A stretch of DNA of 64,000 bases from NCBI GenBank assembly GCA_020635725.1, contig JACJZF010000008.1, positions 62,001 through 126,000 of the forward strand, given 5' to 3'. Under the pieces are notes generated by a model. That model saw nothing but the letters and a program-made list of their open reading frames with translations. It did not search any database and was not told the DNA's origin. The stretch is from Flavobacteriales bacterium. Its GTDB lineage: Bacteria > Bacteroidota > Bacteroidia > Flavobacteriales_F > PHOS-HE28. Both the position numbers and the translations under genes were made by a program. This document shows positions 8,908 through 16,586 of the stretch, one piece after another (the stretch's first letter is position 1; every line of letters starts with the position of its first letter).

Positions 8908-9281
8908 CGCAGATCCAGCAAGGTGGCCACGCTGTCGCGGTCGAAGTCGCGCTTCGCGCTGATCCGCAGCTGCAGGTCGTGTCCGTCGATACGGGCCTTC
9001 ACGGCATAGACCAGGCTGTCGTCGCCGCGCGTGCTGGCGCCGAAATCCACCGATGCGCTATCCATGCCCGCGCGCAAGGCGTGGAGGTCGAGGTGGCGCG
9101 CATCCAATTCGTTCTGGGCCGCGGTGGAGGCCTTCAACAAGGTGCTGCGCAACCGGCTCTTCACCTTCTCCTCGGGCAGCCAGGCACTGGTGGTGAGCCG
9201 TTCGCCATAGAACCAGTAGGCGAGCCCGCCACCGATGATCAGGCCGAGGAGATAGAGGGTGAGCCGCCGCTGAAGGTCCAT
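8904..9281 (-). CDS. Membrane-anchored hypothetical protein downstream of ald
   Basis: A 125-residue protein with one N-terminal hydrophobic segment (about residues 7-25, LTLYLLGLIIGGGLAYWFYG), then a soluble domain with a helical part followed by strands; it is probably anchored in the inner membrane facing the periplasm. The start MDLQRR is only two bases after the alanine dehydrogenase stop, so the two form one transcript. I do not recognise the family. Confidence 0.65.
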   Translation of the reverse strand: MDLQRRLTLYLLGLIIGGGLAYWFYGERLTTSAWLPEEKVKSRLRSTLLKASTAAQNELDARHLDLHALRAGMDSASVDFGASTRGDDSLVYAVKARIDGHDLQLRISAKRDFDRDSVATLLDLR

Positions 9282-9283
9282 GC

Positions 9284-10504
9284 TCAGAACGCGGCCAGCA
9301 GGATGTCGAGGTCCTTGTACGGCAGCTTGAATGCCTCGCCGAGGATGCGGCTGGTGACGGCGCCGTTGTAGAGGTACACGCCATGCCGCACGCCGAGGTC
9401 GCGCTTGATCAGGTCCTCGAAGCCGCCCACCTCGCCCATGTTGAGCAGCATGGGACCAAAGATGTTGCTGAGCGCTGTGCTGGCCGTGCGCGGCACCCGG
9501 CTGGCCATGTTGGGCACGCAGTAATGGATCACACCGTACTTCTTGAAGACGGGGTCGGTGTGCGTGGTCACCTCGCTGGTCTCGAAGGTGCCGCCGCGAT
9601 CGATGCTCACATCCACGATCACCGAACCGGCCTTCATGTCGCGCACCATCTCTTCGGTGACCACCATGGGTGTGCGCCCCTGCTCGGGCCGCAGCGCGCC
9701 AATGGCGACGTCGGCGTTCTTCAGCGCCTTGCGCAGCTCGGCGGGCTGCACCACGCTGGTCCACACGCGCTGCCCGATGTCGTTCTGGAGGCGTCGCAGA
9801 CGGTAGATGCTCTTGTCGAAGACCTTCACGCTGGCCCCGAGCCCGAGCGCGGCGCGTGCCGCGAACTCGCCCACGGTACCGGCACCGATCACCACCACCT
9901 CGGTGGGCTCCACGCCGCTGATGCCACCCAGCATGAGGCCTGGACCGCCTTTCTCGGCGCTCAGGTACTCGCTGGCGATCTGGATGGCGGTGTTGCCCGC
10001 GATCTCGCCCATGGCGCGGATGATGGGGTAGATGCCCTCGCGATCCTTGATGAAGTCCCACGCCACGGCCGTCATCCGCTTCTCCATCATGCGGCGCAGG
10101 GTGTCCTTGGGCTGCACGGTCAGTTGCAGGGCTGAGATCAGGGTCTGCTTGTGCCGCAATAACTCGATCTCGGCGTGCGTGGGCGGGGCCACCTTCAGGA
10201 TGAGGTCGGCCTTGTACACCTCCTCGGCGGCATCGACCACCATGGCGCCGGCCTCGCTGTAATCGTTGTCCTGGAACTGCGCGGGCTCGCCGGCGCCGCG
10301 CTGGATCACCACCTCGTGCCCGCGGCCCACCAGCACGGCCACGGCCGACGGCGTCAGCGGCACACGGTGCTCCTGGAAGGTAATCTCCTTGGGGATGCCG
10401 ATGAAGAGGCTCTTCTTCCTGCGCCCCACCTCGAGCACCTGCTCCTGAGGAATCAGGGAGCTCTCGCGGGCCAATTGTTTCAGCAGTTCGGAGGATGGTG
10501 CCAT
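9284..10504 (-). CDS. ald: Alanine dehydrogenase
   Basis: NAD-dependent interconversion of L-alanine with pyruvate and ammonia. The 406-residue protein has the N-terminal GIPKEITFQEHRVPLTP segment of the alanine dehydrogenase/transhydrogenase-alpha family and a Rossmann motif VVIGAGTVGEFAAR at about residue 210. Its length and lack of membrane segments favour alanine dehydrogenase over the alpha subunit of a proton-translocating transhydrogenase, and no transhydrogenase beta gene is nearby. It carries a 35-residue N-terminal extension before the conserved part, as in other Bacteroidota homologues. TACCTTCG lies 18 bases upstream on the coding strand. Confidence 0.88.
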   Translation of the reverse strand: MAPSSELLKQLARESSLIPQEQVLEVGRRKKSLFIGIPKEITFQEHRVPLTPSAVAVLVGRGHEVVIQRGAGEPAQFQDNDYSEAGAMVVDAAEEVYKADLILKVAPPTHAEIELLRHKQTLISALQLTVQPKDTLRRMMEKRMTAVAWDFIKDREGIYPIIRAMGEIAGNTAIQIASEYLSAEKGGPGLMLGGISGVEPTEVVVIGAGTVGEFAARAALGLGASVKVFDKSIYRLRRLQNDIGQRVWTSVVQPAELRKALKNADVAIGALRPEQGRTPMVVTEEMVRDMKAGSVIVDVSIDRGGTFETSEVTTHTDPVFKKYGVIHYCVPNMASRVPRTASTALSNIFGPMLLNMGEVGGFEDLIKRDLGVRHGVYLYNGAVTSRILGEAFKLPYKDLDILLAAF

Positions 10505-10522
10505 CGCGAGTCGAGACGCTCG

Positions 10523-10530
10523 CGAAGGTA
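10523..10530 (-). promoter_or_regulatory. Promoter -7 box for ald
   Basis: TACCTTCG on the minus strand, ending 18 bases before the ald ATG, fits the YAnnTTYG pattern of this window. Confidence 0.45.
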
Positions 10531-10582
10531 CGCTTTCGCACCCAGCCGTACAGGGCCCGAAGGCCGCATCAGGCCGACTATC

Positions 10583-11008
10583 CTACGGCGTCGAAGACTC
10601 GATTGTCCGCGAGCCATCCGCTTGGGCATGGACCCTCAGATGCACGGCATCGTCAGGAAGCATTTCGGCTGCAAGCTCTGGCCACTCGATGAAGCAATAG
10701 GCGCCGCTATCCAGGTACTCCTCGAAACCGATGCCTTCCAGCTCCGTGGCATCCTTCAATCGGTACAGGTCGAAGTGGTACACCGGCGACCCATCGGCGG
10801 CGCGGTACTCGTTCACGATGGCGAAGCTCGGGCTGCTGGCCTGATCCTTCACGCCCAAAGCCGCACAGAAGCCTTTGATCAATGTGGTCTTGCCCGCGCC
10901 GAGCTCGCCGTGGAGGGCGAAGACGCGGGCTTCAGGAAAGGCCGTTAGGATCTCCTGACCTGCGGCATGCGCATCAGCGGCGCTTTGCAACTTGAAGTCG
11001 ACGGACAT
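10583..11008 (-). CDS. tsaE: tRNA threonylcarbamoyladenosine biosynthesis ATPase TsaE
   Basis: ATPase partner of TsaB/TsaD in making the t6A37 modification of tRNA. The 141-residue protein has the P-loop HGELGAGKTTLIKG at about residues 34-47, the switch-like SSPSFAIVNEY, HFDLYRL, and the family's FIEWPE motif. Length and order are standard for the family. It lies between porX and ald on the same strand. The 77-bp gap to porX contains a CAACC-type repeat. Confidence 0.93.
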   Translation of the reverse strand: MSVDFKLQSAADAHAAGQEILTAFPEARVFALHGELGAGKTTLIKGFCAALGVKDQASSPSFAIVNEYRAADGSPVYHFDLYRLKDATELEGIGFEEYLDSGAYCFIEWPELAAEMLPDDAVHLRVHAQADGSRTIESSTP

Positions 11009-11046
11009 CGCGGGCGAAGATCATGGTTGAAAGTGGATGCTTGTAT

Positions 11047-11083
11047 TCAACCTGCAACCCTCAACCCGCCCAACCTTCAACCT
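11047..11083. repeat. CAACCTTCAACC-type intergenic repeat
   Basis: A run of CAACC units spaced every 5-11 bases (TTCAACCTGCAACCCTCAAC followed by further CAACC units) fills the gap between the porX stop and the tsaE start. It is the reverse complement type of the GGTTG-rich repeat at 4669-4756, so the same repeat family occurs twice in the window in opposite orientations. Confidence 0.6.
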
Positions 11084-11085
11084 TT

Positions 11086-12639
11086 CTACCTCGCTTTCAG
11101 CACCGCCCAAGGCACGAGCATCTCCTCCAAGGAGATTCCTCCGTGCTGGAAGGTGTCGCGGAAGTAGGTGACGAAGTGGTTGTAGTTGTTGGGGTACACG
11201 AAGAAGCGCGGCCCCTTGGCGAAGATGTACACCGTGCTCACGTTGGCCTTGGGCAGGAAGACCTTGGTGGGGTCCTTCACCACCAGCACATCGCGGTCCT
11301 CGTAGGTGAGGTTGCGGCCGTGCTTGTAGCGCAGGTTGGTGTTGGTGTTGCGGTCGCCCACCACCTTGCTGGGCTCGGTGACGCGTATGGTGCCGTGGTC
11401 GGTGGTGATGACCACCCGGCCACCGCGCTCGGCGATGCCCTTGAGGATGTCGAAGAGCGGGCTGTGCTCGAACCAGCTCTTGGTGAGGCTGCGGTAGGCG
11501 GCGTCGTCGGAGGCCAGCTCGCGGATCACCTCCATCTCGGTGCGCGCGTGGCTCAGCATGTCAACGAAGTTGTATACGATGACGTTGAATGCGTTGCCCA
11601 TCAGGTTATCCAGGCTCTCGGCGAGCTTGCGGCCCGCATTGAGGTTGAGGATCTTGTGGTAGCTGTGCTTCACGTTCTTGCCCAAGCGCTGCAGCTGCGC
11701 GGCCACGAAGTCGGCCTCGTGCGCGTTCTTGCTGCCCTCCTCATCCTCGTTGATCCACTTGCCGGGGAAGCGCTTCTCGATCTCAGCAGGCATCATGCCG
11801 GCGAAGAGGGCGTTGCGCGCGTATTGCGTGGCGGTTGGCAGGATGCTGTAGAAGAGCCCTTGCTCCTCCACGCGGAAGAACTCGCCGAGGATGGGCTCCA
11901 GCACGCGCCATTGGTCGAGGCGGAGGTTGTCGATGAGCACCAGGAAGAGCGGCGACTGCTTCTCGTCGATCAGTGGCGCCACCTTGGCCTTGAAGAGCTG
12001 GTGCGACTGCATCGGGATGTCATCGCCCTTGCCGTTGAGCCAATCGACATAGCGATCAGTGACGAAGCGGCTGAACTGCTCATTGGCCTCCATCCATTGC
12101 GAGCGCAGGATATCGGCCATGCCGGGATCCTGGCTGCCGGTGAGCTCCAGGTCCCAGCGCACCAGCTCGCGGTACAGCTCCTTCCATTCCTCGGTGCCCA
12201 AGCGGCCGCCAAGCTGCATGGCCAACTGGCGGAACTGCTGCTGGTAGCTGCTGGTGCTCTTCTCGCTCACCAGTCGGCGTCCTTCGAGGTGCTTCTTCAG
12301 CGAGAGCAGGATCTGGTTCGGGTTCACCGGCTTGATCAGGTAGTCGCTGATCTTGCCGCCGATGGCCTCTTCCATAATGTGCTCCTCCTCGCTCTTGGTG
12401 ATCATGACGATGGGCACATGCGGCTGCACGGCCTTGATGCGCGAGAGGGTCTCGAGCCCGCTCAGCCCAGGCATGTTCTCATCGAGGAAGATGATGTCGT
12501 ACTCCCTGGCTTTGCTGCGCTCCACGGCGTCGAGGCCGTTGTTCACGGTGTCCACTTCGTAGCCCTTTCCCTGGAGGAAGAGCACGTGCGGTCGAAGGAG
12601 ATCGATCTCGTCATCGGCCCAGAGGATGCTTGCGTTCAT
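11086..12639 (-). CDS. porX: PorX: response regulator with PglZ-type phosphodiesterase/phosphatase domain, T9SS regulator
   Basis: Response regulator that, with PorY, controls type IX secretion genes in Bacteroidota. From the ATG at 12639 the protein is 517 residues, matching known PorX (about 518). The receiver domain (about 1-120) has WADDEIDLL, the phospho-acceptor Asp53 in IIFLDENMP and DYLIKPVNPNQ. A linker of helices follows, then the PglZ/alkaline-phosphatase-like domain with VLIDNLRLDQW, ILPTATQYARNALFAG (the expected nucleophile Thr region) and VITTDHGT. An in-frame start at 12711 is less likely. TACCTTCA lies about 100 bases upstream. The neighbour 12774-14126 on the same strand has a PorE-like N-terminal layout, which supports a T9SS link. 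Confidence 0.93.
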   Translation of the reverse strand: MNASILWADDEIDLLRPHVLFLQGKGYEVDTVNNGLDAVERSKAREYDIIFLDENMPGLSGLETLSRIKAVQPHVPIVMITKSEEEHIMEEAIGGKISDYLIKPVNPNQILLSLKKHLEGRRLVSEKSTSSYQQQFRQLAMQLGGRLGTEEWKELYRELVRWDLELTGSQDPGMADILRSQWMEANEQFSRFVTDRYVDWLNGKGDDIPMQSHQLFKAKVAPLIDEKQSPLFLVLIDNLRLDQWRVLEPILGEFFRVEEQGLFYSILPTATQYARNALFAGMMPAEIEKRFPGKWINEDEEGSKNAHEADFVAAQLQRLGKNVKHSYHKILNLNAGRKLAESLDNLMGNAFNVIVYNFVDMLSHARTEMEVIRELASDDAAYRSLTKSWFEHSPLFDILKGIAERGGRVVITTDHGTIRVTEPSKVVGDRNTNTNLRYKHGRNLTYEDRDVLVVKDPTKVFLPKANVSTVYIFAKGPRFFVYPNNYNHFVTYFRDTFQHGGISLEEMLVPWAVLKAR

Positions 12640-12773
12640 GTGCGGGATGACGCCTCCCATGGCAGGGGCGCCGGATGCTTGTGTGAGTGAAGGCATGCAG
12701 ACGCAACGCACGGAAGCGCGGCGTGTTGCACACGGGGCGTGAAGGTAACGGAAGGCCCCCGGCTGCCGGACGG

Positions 12774-14126
12774 CTACCGCGCGGGCTGCTGCACCAGGTT
12801 CTGCGGCGCGGCTTCGGTGCCCTCCGCATCGGCGGGCTGCAGATCTACCTCGTACAGGTCATCCTCACCGAGGCCATCGGCACGGAAGGAGCTGAAGTAG
12901 CCATGCGCGCCATCGGCGGTGAGCATGAAGAAGAGGTCGTCATCCGGTGAATTGATGGGCCAGCCGAGGTTCTCGGGCTTGCTCCAGCGGCCGCCCTCGT
13001 AGGTGGACTTATAGATGTCATACCCGCCCATGCCCACGTGGCCCTTGCTGCTGAAGTAGATCGTCTTGCCATCGGGGTGCACGAACACCCCCTCTTCATC
13101 GTGGATGCTGTTCACGACCGGGCCCAGGTTCTCGGCAGGCCCCCAATCATTGGCGGCCTCATCCCATGGCGCACGGTAGATGTCCTGGCCGCCGACATTG
13201 TCATCAGGCCGGGCGCTCACGAAATAGAGCCATTTCCGGTCGGGGCTGTAACACGCGCTGCTCTCGTGATGCTCGGTGTTCACGTTGGCCGAGAGGCGCA
13301 CAGGCTCATTCCAAGCGCCTGCGTTGCGCTCGGCCCTGAAGAGGTCGCCGGTGCCCTGATGGTCGCGGTACATGAGCATGGTGCGCCCGTTGTCGAAGAG
13401 GCCGATGCTGGCATCGTTGCCCGGGGTGTTCACGGGTGCGGGCAAGCGCTCCGCCATGCCCCAGCCATCGCCGTTCCTGCGGGTGGAGTAGACATCCTCG
13501 AAATAGTCGCCTGTGACCTTGTTCACTTTCGCATCGGCCGAGGGTCGGCGCGAGGTGAAGATCAATTCGCTTCCATCGGCGCTGAGCGCAGCCCCATAGT
13601 CCGCCTGCGCGCTGTTGATGCCCTCGCCGAGATGCATGATGCGGACCTTCGCCGCACGTGCCATGTACGCCTTGCCGTTCCGGCATTGCTGAATGTGGTC
13701 GTCGCTGGTGTTGTAGAGCGGATCGGGGTCCTGGTAGGGGTTCTGCGCCTTGTGCTTCTGGAACGCGGCGATGGCCTCGTCCCAGCGCGCGCTGAGCTGC
13801 AACGCGTAGCCCAGCAGGAATTGCAGGCGGGGACGGAGCGGATCGAGCGACGCCGCCTTCTCGAAATAGGGCAGCGCCTTGTGCCGGTTCGGTCCGTTGA
13901 GCTGGCAGAGGCCCATGCGCAAGTTCACCTCGGCATCCTCCGGAGCGAGTTCCAAGGCCGTCTCGTAGAGCGTCTCGGCATGCACGAATTGCGCGCTGCC
14001 TTCGTGCTCCACCTTCTCGGCGCGCTTGAGCAGCGCATCCACCTCCTTGGGCCGCGCCTGGCCCTGCGCGAAGAGCTGCCCGGCCGTCAGGCACATGGCG
14101 AGCGCGAGCGAGTGAAGTCGGTTCAT
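12774..14126 (-). CDS. Secreted TPR plus PD40 beta-propeller protein
   Basis: A 450-residue exported protein (signal peptide about residues 1-20, ending LFAQ). Residues about 25-145 form TPR-like helices (ALELAPEDAEVNLRMGLCQL, AASLDPLRPRLQFLLGYALQ). Residues about 165-430 hold WD40-like PD40 propeller blades with repeated strings such as ELIFTSRR, WLYFVSARPDD, TIYFSSKGHVGMGGYDIY and HGYFSSFR. This matches the first part of the PorE/OmpA-family proteins of the T9SS, but the carboxypeptidase-regulatory and OmpA C-terminal domains are absent and the protein ends in a Gln-rich tail. The ATG at 14126 is preferred over 14138. It lies just upstream of porX on the same strand with a 134-bp gap. Confidence 0.85.
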   Translation of the reverse strand: MNRLHSLALAMCLTAGQLFAQGQARPKEVDALLKRAEKVEHEGSAQFVHAETLYETALELAPEDAEVNLRMGLCQLNGPNRHKALPYFEKAASLDPLRPRLQFLLGYALQLSARWDEAIAAFQKHKAQNPYQDPDPLYNTSDDHIQQCRNGKAYMARAAKVRIMHLGEGINSAQADYGAALSADGSELIFTSRRPSADAKVNKVTGDYFEDVYSTRRNGDGWGMAERLPAPVNTPGNDASIGLFDNGRTMLMYRDHQGTGDLFRAERNAGAWNEPVRLSANVNTEHHESSACYSPDRKWLYFVSARPDDNVGGQDIYRAPWDEAANDWGPAENLGPVVNSIHDEEGVFVHPDGKTIYFSSKGHVGMGGYDIYKSTYEGGRWSKPENLGWPINSPDDDLFFMLTADGAHGYFSSFRADGLGEDDLYEVDLQPADAEGTEAAPQNLVQQPAR

Positions 14127-14196
14127 GACTGGATCCATTGAAAAGCGCTGTTCATACGTCGATGGGAGCGCAAGGTTCGGCCGCTGAGGCGCTGGC

Positions 14197-14204
14197 TATG
14201 TTTG
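14197..14204 (+). promoter_or_regulatory. Promoter -7 box for the M42 peptidase gene
   Basis: TATGTTTG, a perfect TAnnTTTG match, lies 39 bases before the ATG at 14244. TTCG, a weak match to the upstream TTG element, lies 18 bases before it. Confidence 0.5.
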
Positions 14205-14243
14205 CGCCGCCGCGGCTCAGGGCCGGGCACCAACAGCAACCCC

Positions 14244-15374
14244 ATGGCGAAGAAGAGAAAGGCCGGCAAGGCCTCACGGTCCACCAAGCGCGCGAGCAGC
14301 ATCCTCACGCCGGATGCGCTGGCCTTCATGGAGCGCTACCTGAACAACCCCTCGCCCACCGGCTTCGAGACCGAAGGGCAGAAGCTCTGGCTCGATTACA
14401 TCAGGCCATACGTGGACAGCTACTTGGTTGACCCTTACGGCACCGTGGTGGGCGTGATCAATCCGGAGGCGAAGTACAAGGTGGTGATCGAGGCCCATGC
14501 CGATGAGATCAGCTGGTTCGTGCACTACATCACCAAGGAAGGCTTCATCTACGTGCGGCGCAACGGAGGCAGCGACCACATGATCGCGCCGAGCAAACGG
14601 GTGAACATCTACACGGAGAAGGGCATCGTGAAGGCCGTGTTCGGCTGGCCGGCGATCCATGTGCGCACCGGCAAGAACGACCCGGTGCCCAGCACGGACA
14701 ACATCTTCCTGGATTGCGGCTGCGGCAGCAAGGAGGAAGTGGAGAAGCTCGGGGTTCACGTGGGCTGCGTGGTCACCTTCGAGGACGAGTTCATGGTGCT
14801 CAACGGCAAGCACTTCACCGGCCGCGCGCTCGACAACCGCATGGGCGGCTTCATGATCGCCCAAGTGGCGCGCCTCCTCAATGAAGAGAAAGCTAAGCTG
14901 CCCTTCGGCCTGTACATCACCAACAGCGTGCAGGAAGAGGTGGGGCTCCGCGGTGCAGAGATGATCGTGGAACGCATCCGGCCCGATGTCGCCATCGTGA
15001 CCGATGTGACGCACGACACGCAGACGCCCATGATGAGCAAGGTGCAGAGCGGGGACATCGCCTGCGGGAAGGGGCCGGTGCTGAGCTACGCGCCCGCCGT
15101 GCACAACAACGTGCTGAAGCACATCATCGGCACGGCCACCGCCCAGGGCATCCCCTTCCAGCGCCTGGCCGCCAGCCGCGCCACCGGCACCGATACCGAT
15201 GCCTTCGCATACGGCGCCGCGGGCGTGCCCAGCGCATTGATCAGCCTGCCGCTGCGCTACATGCATACCACGGTGGAAACCGTTCACCGCGATGATGTGG
15301 AGAACGTGATCCGCCTGATCCATGCCAGCGTGAAGGCCTTGAAGGCCGGGCAGGACATGCGCTACTTCAAGTAG
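14244..15374 (+). CDS. M42 family metallopeptidase (glutamyl aminopeptidase type)
   Basis: Di-zinc cytosolic aminopeptidase of the M42/M18/M20 clan. The 376-residue protein begins with a basic tract (MAKKRKAGKASRS), then has the metal-site motifs in order: EAHADEI, GRALDNRMGG, the catalytic NSVQEEVGLRGA, VTDVTHDT and, near the C-terminus, PLRYMHTTVETVHRDD. The ATG at 14244 was chosen because the longer reading frame from 14202 would overlap its -7 box. A membrane protein gene begins at the base right after its stop, so the two are co-transcribed. Confidence 0.92.
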   Translation: MAKKRKAGKASRSTKRASSILTPDALAFMERYLNNPSPTGFETEGQKLWLDYIRPYVDSYLVDPYGTVVGVINPEAKYKVVIEAHADEISWFVHYITKEGFIYVRRNGGSDHMIAPSKRVNIYTEKGIVKAVFGWPAIHVRTGKNDPVPSTDNIFLDCGCGSKEEVEKLGVHVGCVVTFEDEFMVLNGKHFTGRALDNRMGGFMIAQVARLLNEEKAKLPFGLYITNSVQEEVGLRGAEMIVERIRPDVAIVTDVTHDTQTPMMSKVQSGDIACGKGPVLSYAPAVHNNVLKHIIGTATAQGIPFQRLAASRATGTDTDAFAYGAAGVPSALISLPLRYMHTTVETVHRDDVENVIRLIHASVKALKAGQDMRYFK

Positions 15375-16088
15375 ATGCGCCTCGGCCTTCCGGAGAACGC
15401 GCGTGAGGCCGTCCAGTTCCTGGCGCTCGGAGCCGGCATCGTGCTCGGGATCCGCGTGGTCATCGCGCTGCTGGGCAGCCTCCCGGCCTCGCCCGAGGAT
15501 GGATCGCTGACCGCGGCTTTGGCGCCCTACCGCGCCGACTATCCCTTGCTTCCCGCGCAAACGGTAGCCGTGGAGGCCCAAGCGCCGTTGCCGCGCATCG
15601 CCATCGCATCGCTGCTCGTGCTCTTGTCGGGCGCAGCCTTCGGGTTGCTGGGTGGCGCGCTGGGTGCACTGCTACGCAAGCGGCCGCTCGCGCTCGCCGT
15701 GCTGCTCGCTCGCGGCGGCCTGCTGCTGGCTATGGCGTGGGCGCTGTTCTGCCTGCTCGCGCGGCCAGCCCGATCGACCACCATCGCATCCGATGGGCTG
15801 CATCTCCACGAGCACGTCTGCTTCCTCGGCAGCATCCCGTTGCCGTTCGGCGAGCACGAGCGCATCATTCCCTGGCGGGATGCCATGCATATCGCGGTGG
15901 CCGAAGAACCCGGCACCTCCGCGTGCGGCACCACGATCGTGATCACCGCGCAGGTGTCCGGCGTGCCCGTGCCAATCGCCATGCAGCCGGTCCCGGTTTC
16001 GGATTGCGCGCGTGAAATCGCACTGCAACGCGCGAATGCCGCGATCATTGTGCGCGAAATCAAGGCCGTGCAGCGGCAACACCTCTGA
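15375..16088 (+). CDS. Membrane protein of unknown function
   Basis: A 237-residue protein whose ATG abuts the stop of the M42 peptidase gene. Four hydrophobic segments lie at about residues 12-35, 75-95, 92-115 and 112-132. A soluble C-terminal half has three cysteines (EHVCFLG, SACGTT, SDCAREI). This suggests an inner-membrane protein with an extracytoplasmic C-terminal domain. No family recognised. A GNAT acetyltransferase gene follows 27 bases downstream, probably in the same transcript. Confidence 0.7.
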   Translation: MRLGLPENAREAVQFLALGAGIVLGIRVVIALLGSLPASPEDGSLTAALAPYRADYPLLPAQTVAVEAQAPLPRIAIASLLVLLSGAAFGLLGGALGALLRKRPLALAVLLARGGLLLAMAWALFCLLARPARSTTIASDGLHLHEHVCFLGSIPLPFGEHERIIPWRDAMHIAVAEEPGTSACGTTIVITAQVSGVPVPIAMQPVPVSDCAREIALQRANAAIIVREIKAVQRQHL

Positions 16089-16115
16089 GTTGCACGCGTC
16101 TAGTGAGCAGAGACC

Positions 16116-16553
16116 ATGATGGACGTTGAACATATCACCAGCGAGGACACCCATGCGTTGCGGCTCCTGGTGCTCCGACCCGGCGGCAGCCCGAAGGATG
16201 TGAGCTGGCCGCATGACACGGACGAATCGGCCTTTCATCTGGGCGTGCGCAACGGTGCCGGGCTGATCGGCATCGGATCCTTCCACCCCGAGCGGCAGAA
16301 GGGCATCAAGGGCCCGCGTCAATTCCGCATCCGAGGCATGGCCACGCACCCCGACCACCGCAGCCGGGGCGCCGGAAGCCTGATCGTGCAGCGCGGCATG
16401 GAAGAGCTCCGGGGCCGTAATGTGGAGATCATCTGGTGCAACGCACGCCTCAAGGCCGTTCCGTTCTACGAGCGCGAAGGATTCGAGCCGCACGGAGAGC
16501 CCTTCGAGCTGCCAGGGATCGGCATGCACCAGGTGATGTGGCGCAAGCTGTAG
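16116..16553 (+). CDS. GNAT family N-acetyltransferase
   Basis: A 145-residue acetyl-CoA-dependent acyltransferase. The core fits the GNAT fold: strand FRIRGMATHPDHRSRGAGS, where RxxGxG-type residues bind the CoA pyrophosphate, then the helix LIVQRGMEELRG and the late motif AVPFYEREGFEPHGEPFE. It resembles the ElaA/YjcF-like group, but the substrate cannot be told from sequence. It follows the membrane protein gene by 27 bp and precedes the glycosyltransferase gene by 33 bp. Confidence 0.85.
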   Translation: MMDVEHITSEDTHALRLLVLRPGGSPKDVSWPHDTDESAFHLGVRNGAGLIGIGSFHPERQKGIKGPRQFRIRGMATHPDHRSRGAGSLIVQRGMEELRGRNVEIIWCNARLKAVPFYEREGFEPHGEPFELPGIGMHQVMWRKL

Positions 16554-16586
16554 GGCATTCGCTCCAAGCTCGCCATCTTGGCGCTC

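Noticed and set aside
9284..10504. Transhydrogenase alpha subunit
   Set aside because: The family resembles it, but there is no C-terminal membrane part and no beta-subunit gene next to it; alanine dehydrogenase fits better.
10505..10582. tRNA gene in the 78-bp gap between ald and tsaE
   Set aside because: The length is suggestive but no acceptor stem, T-loop GTTCRANNC or anticodon arm can be drawn.
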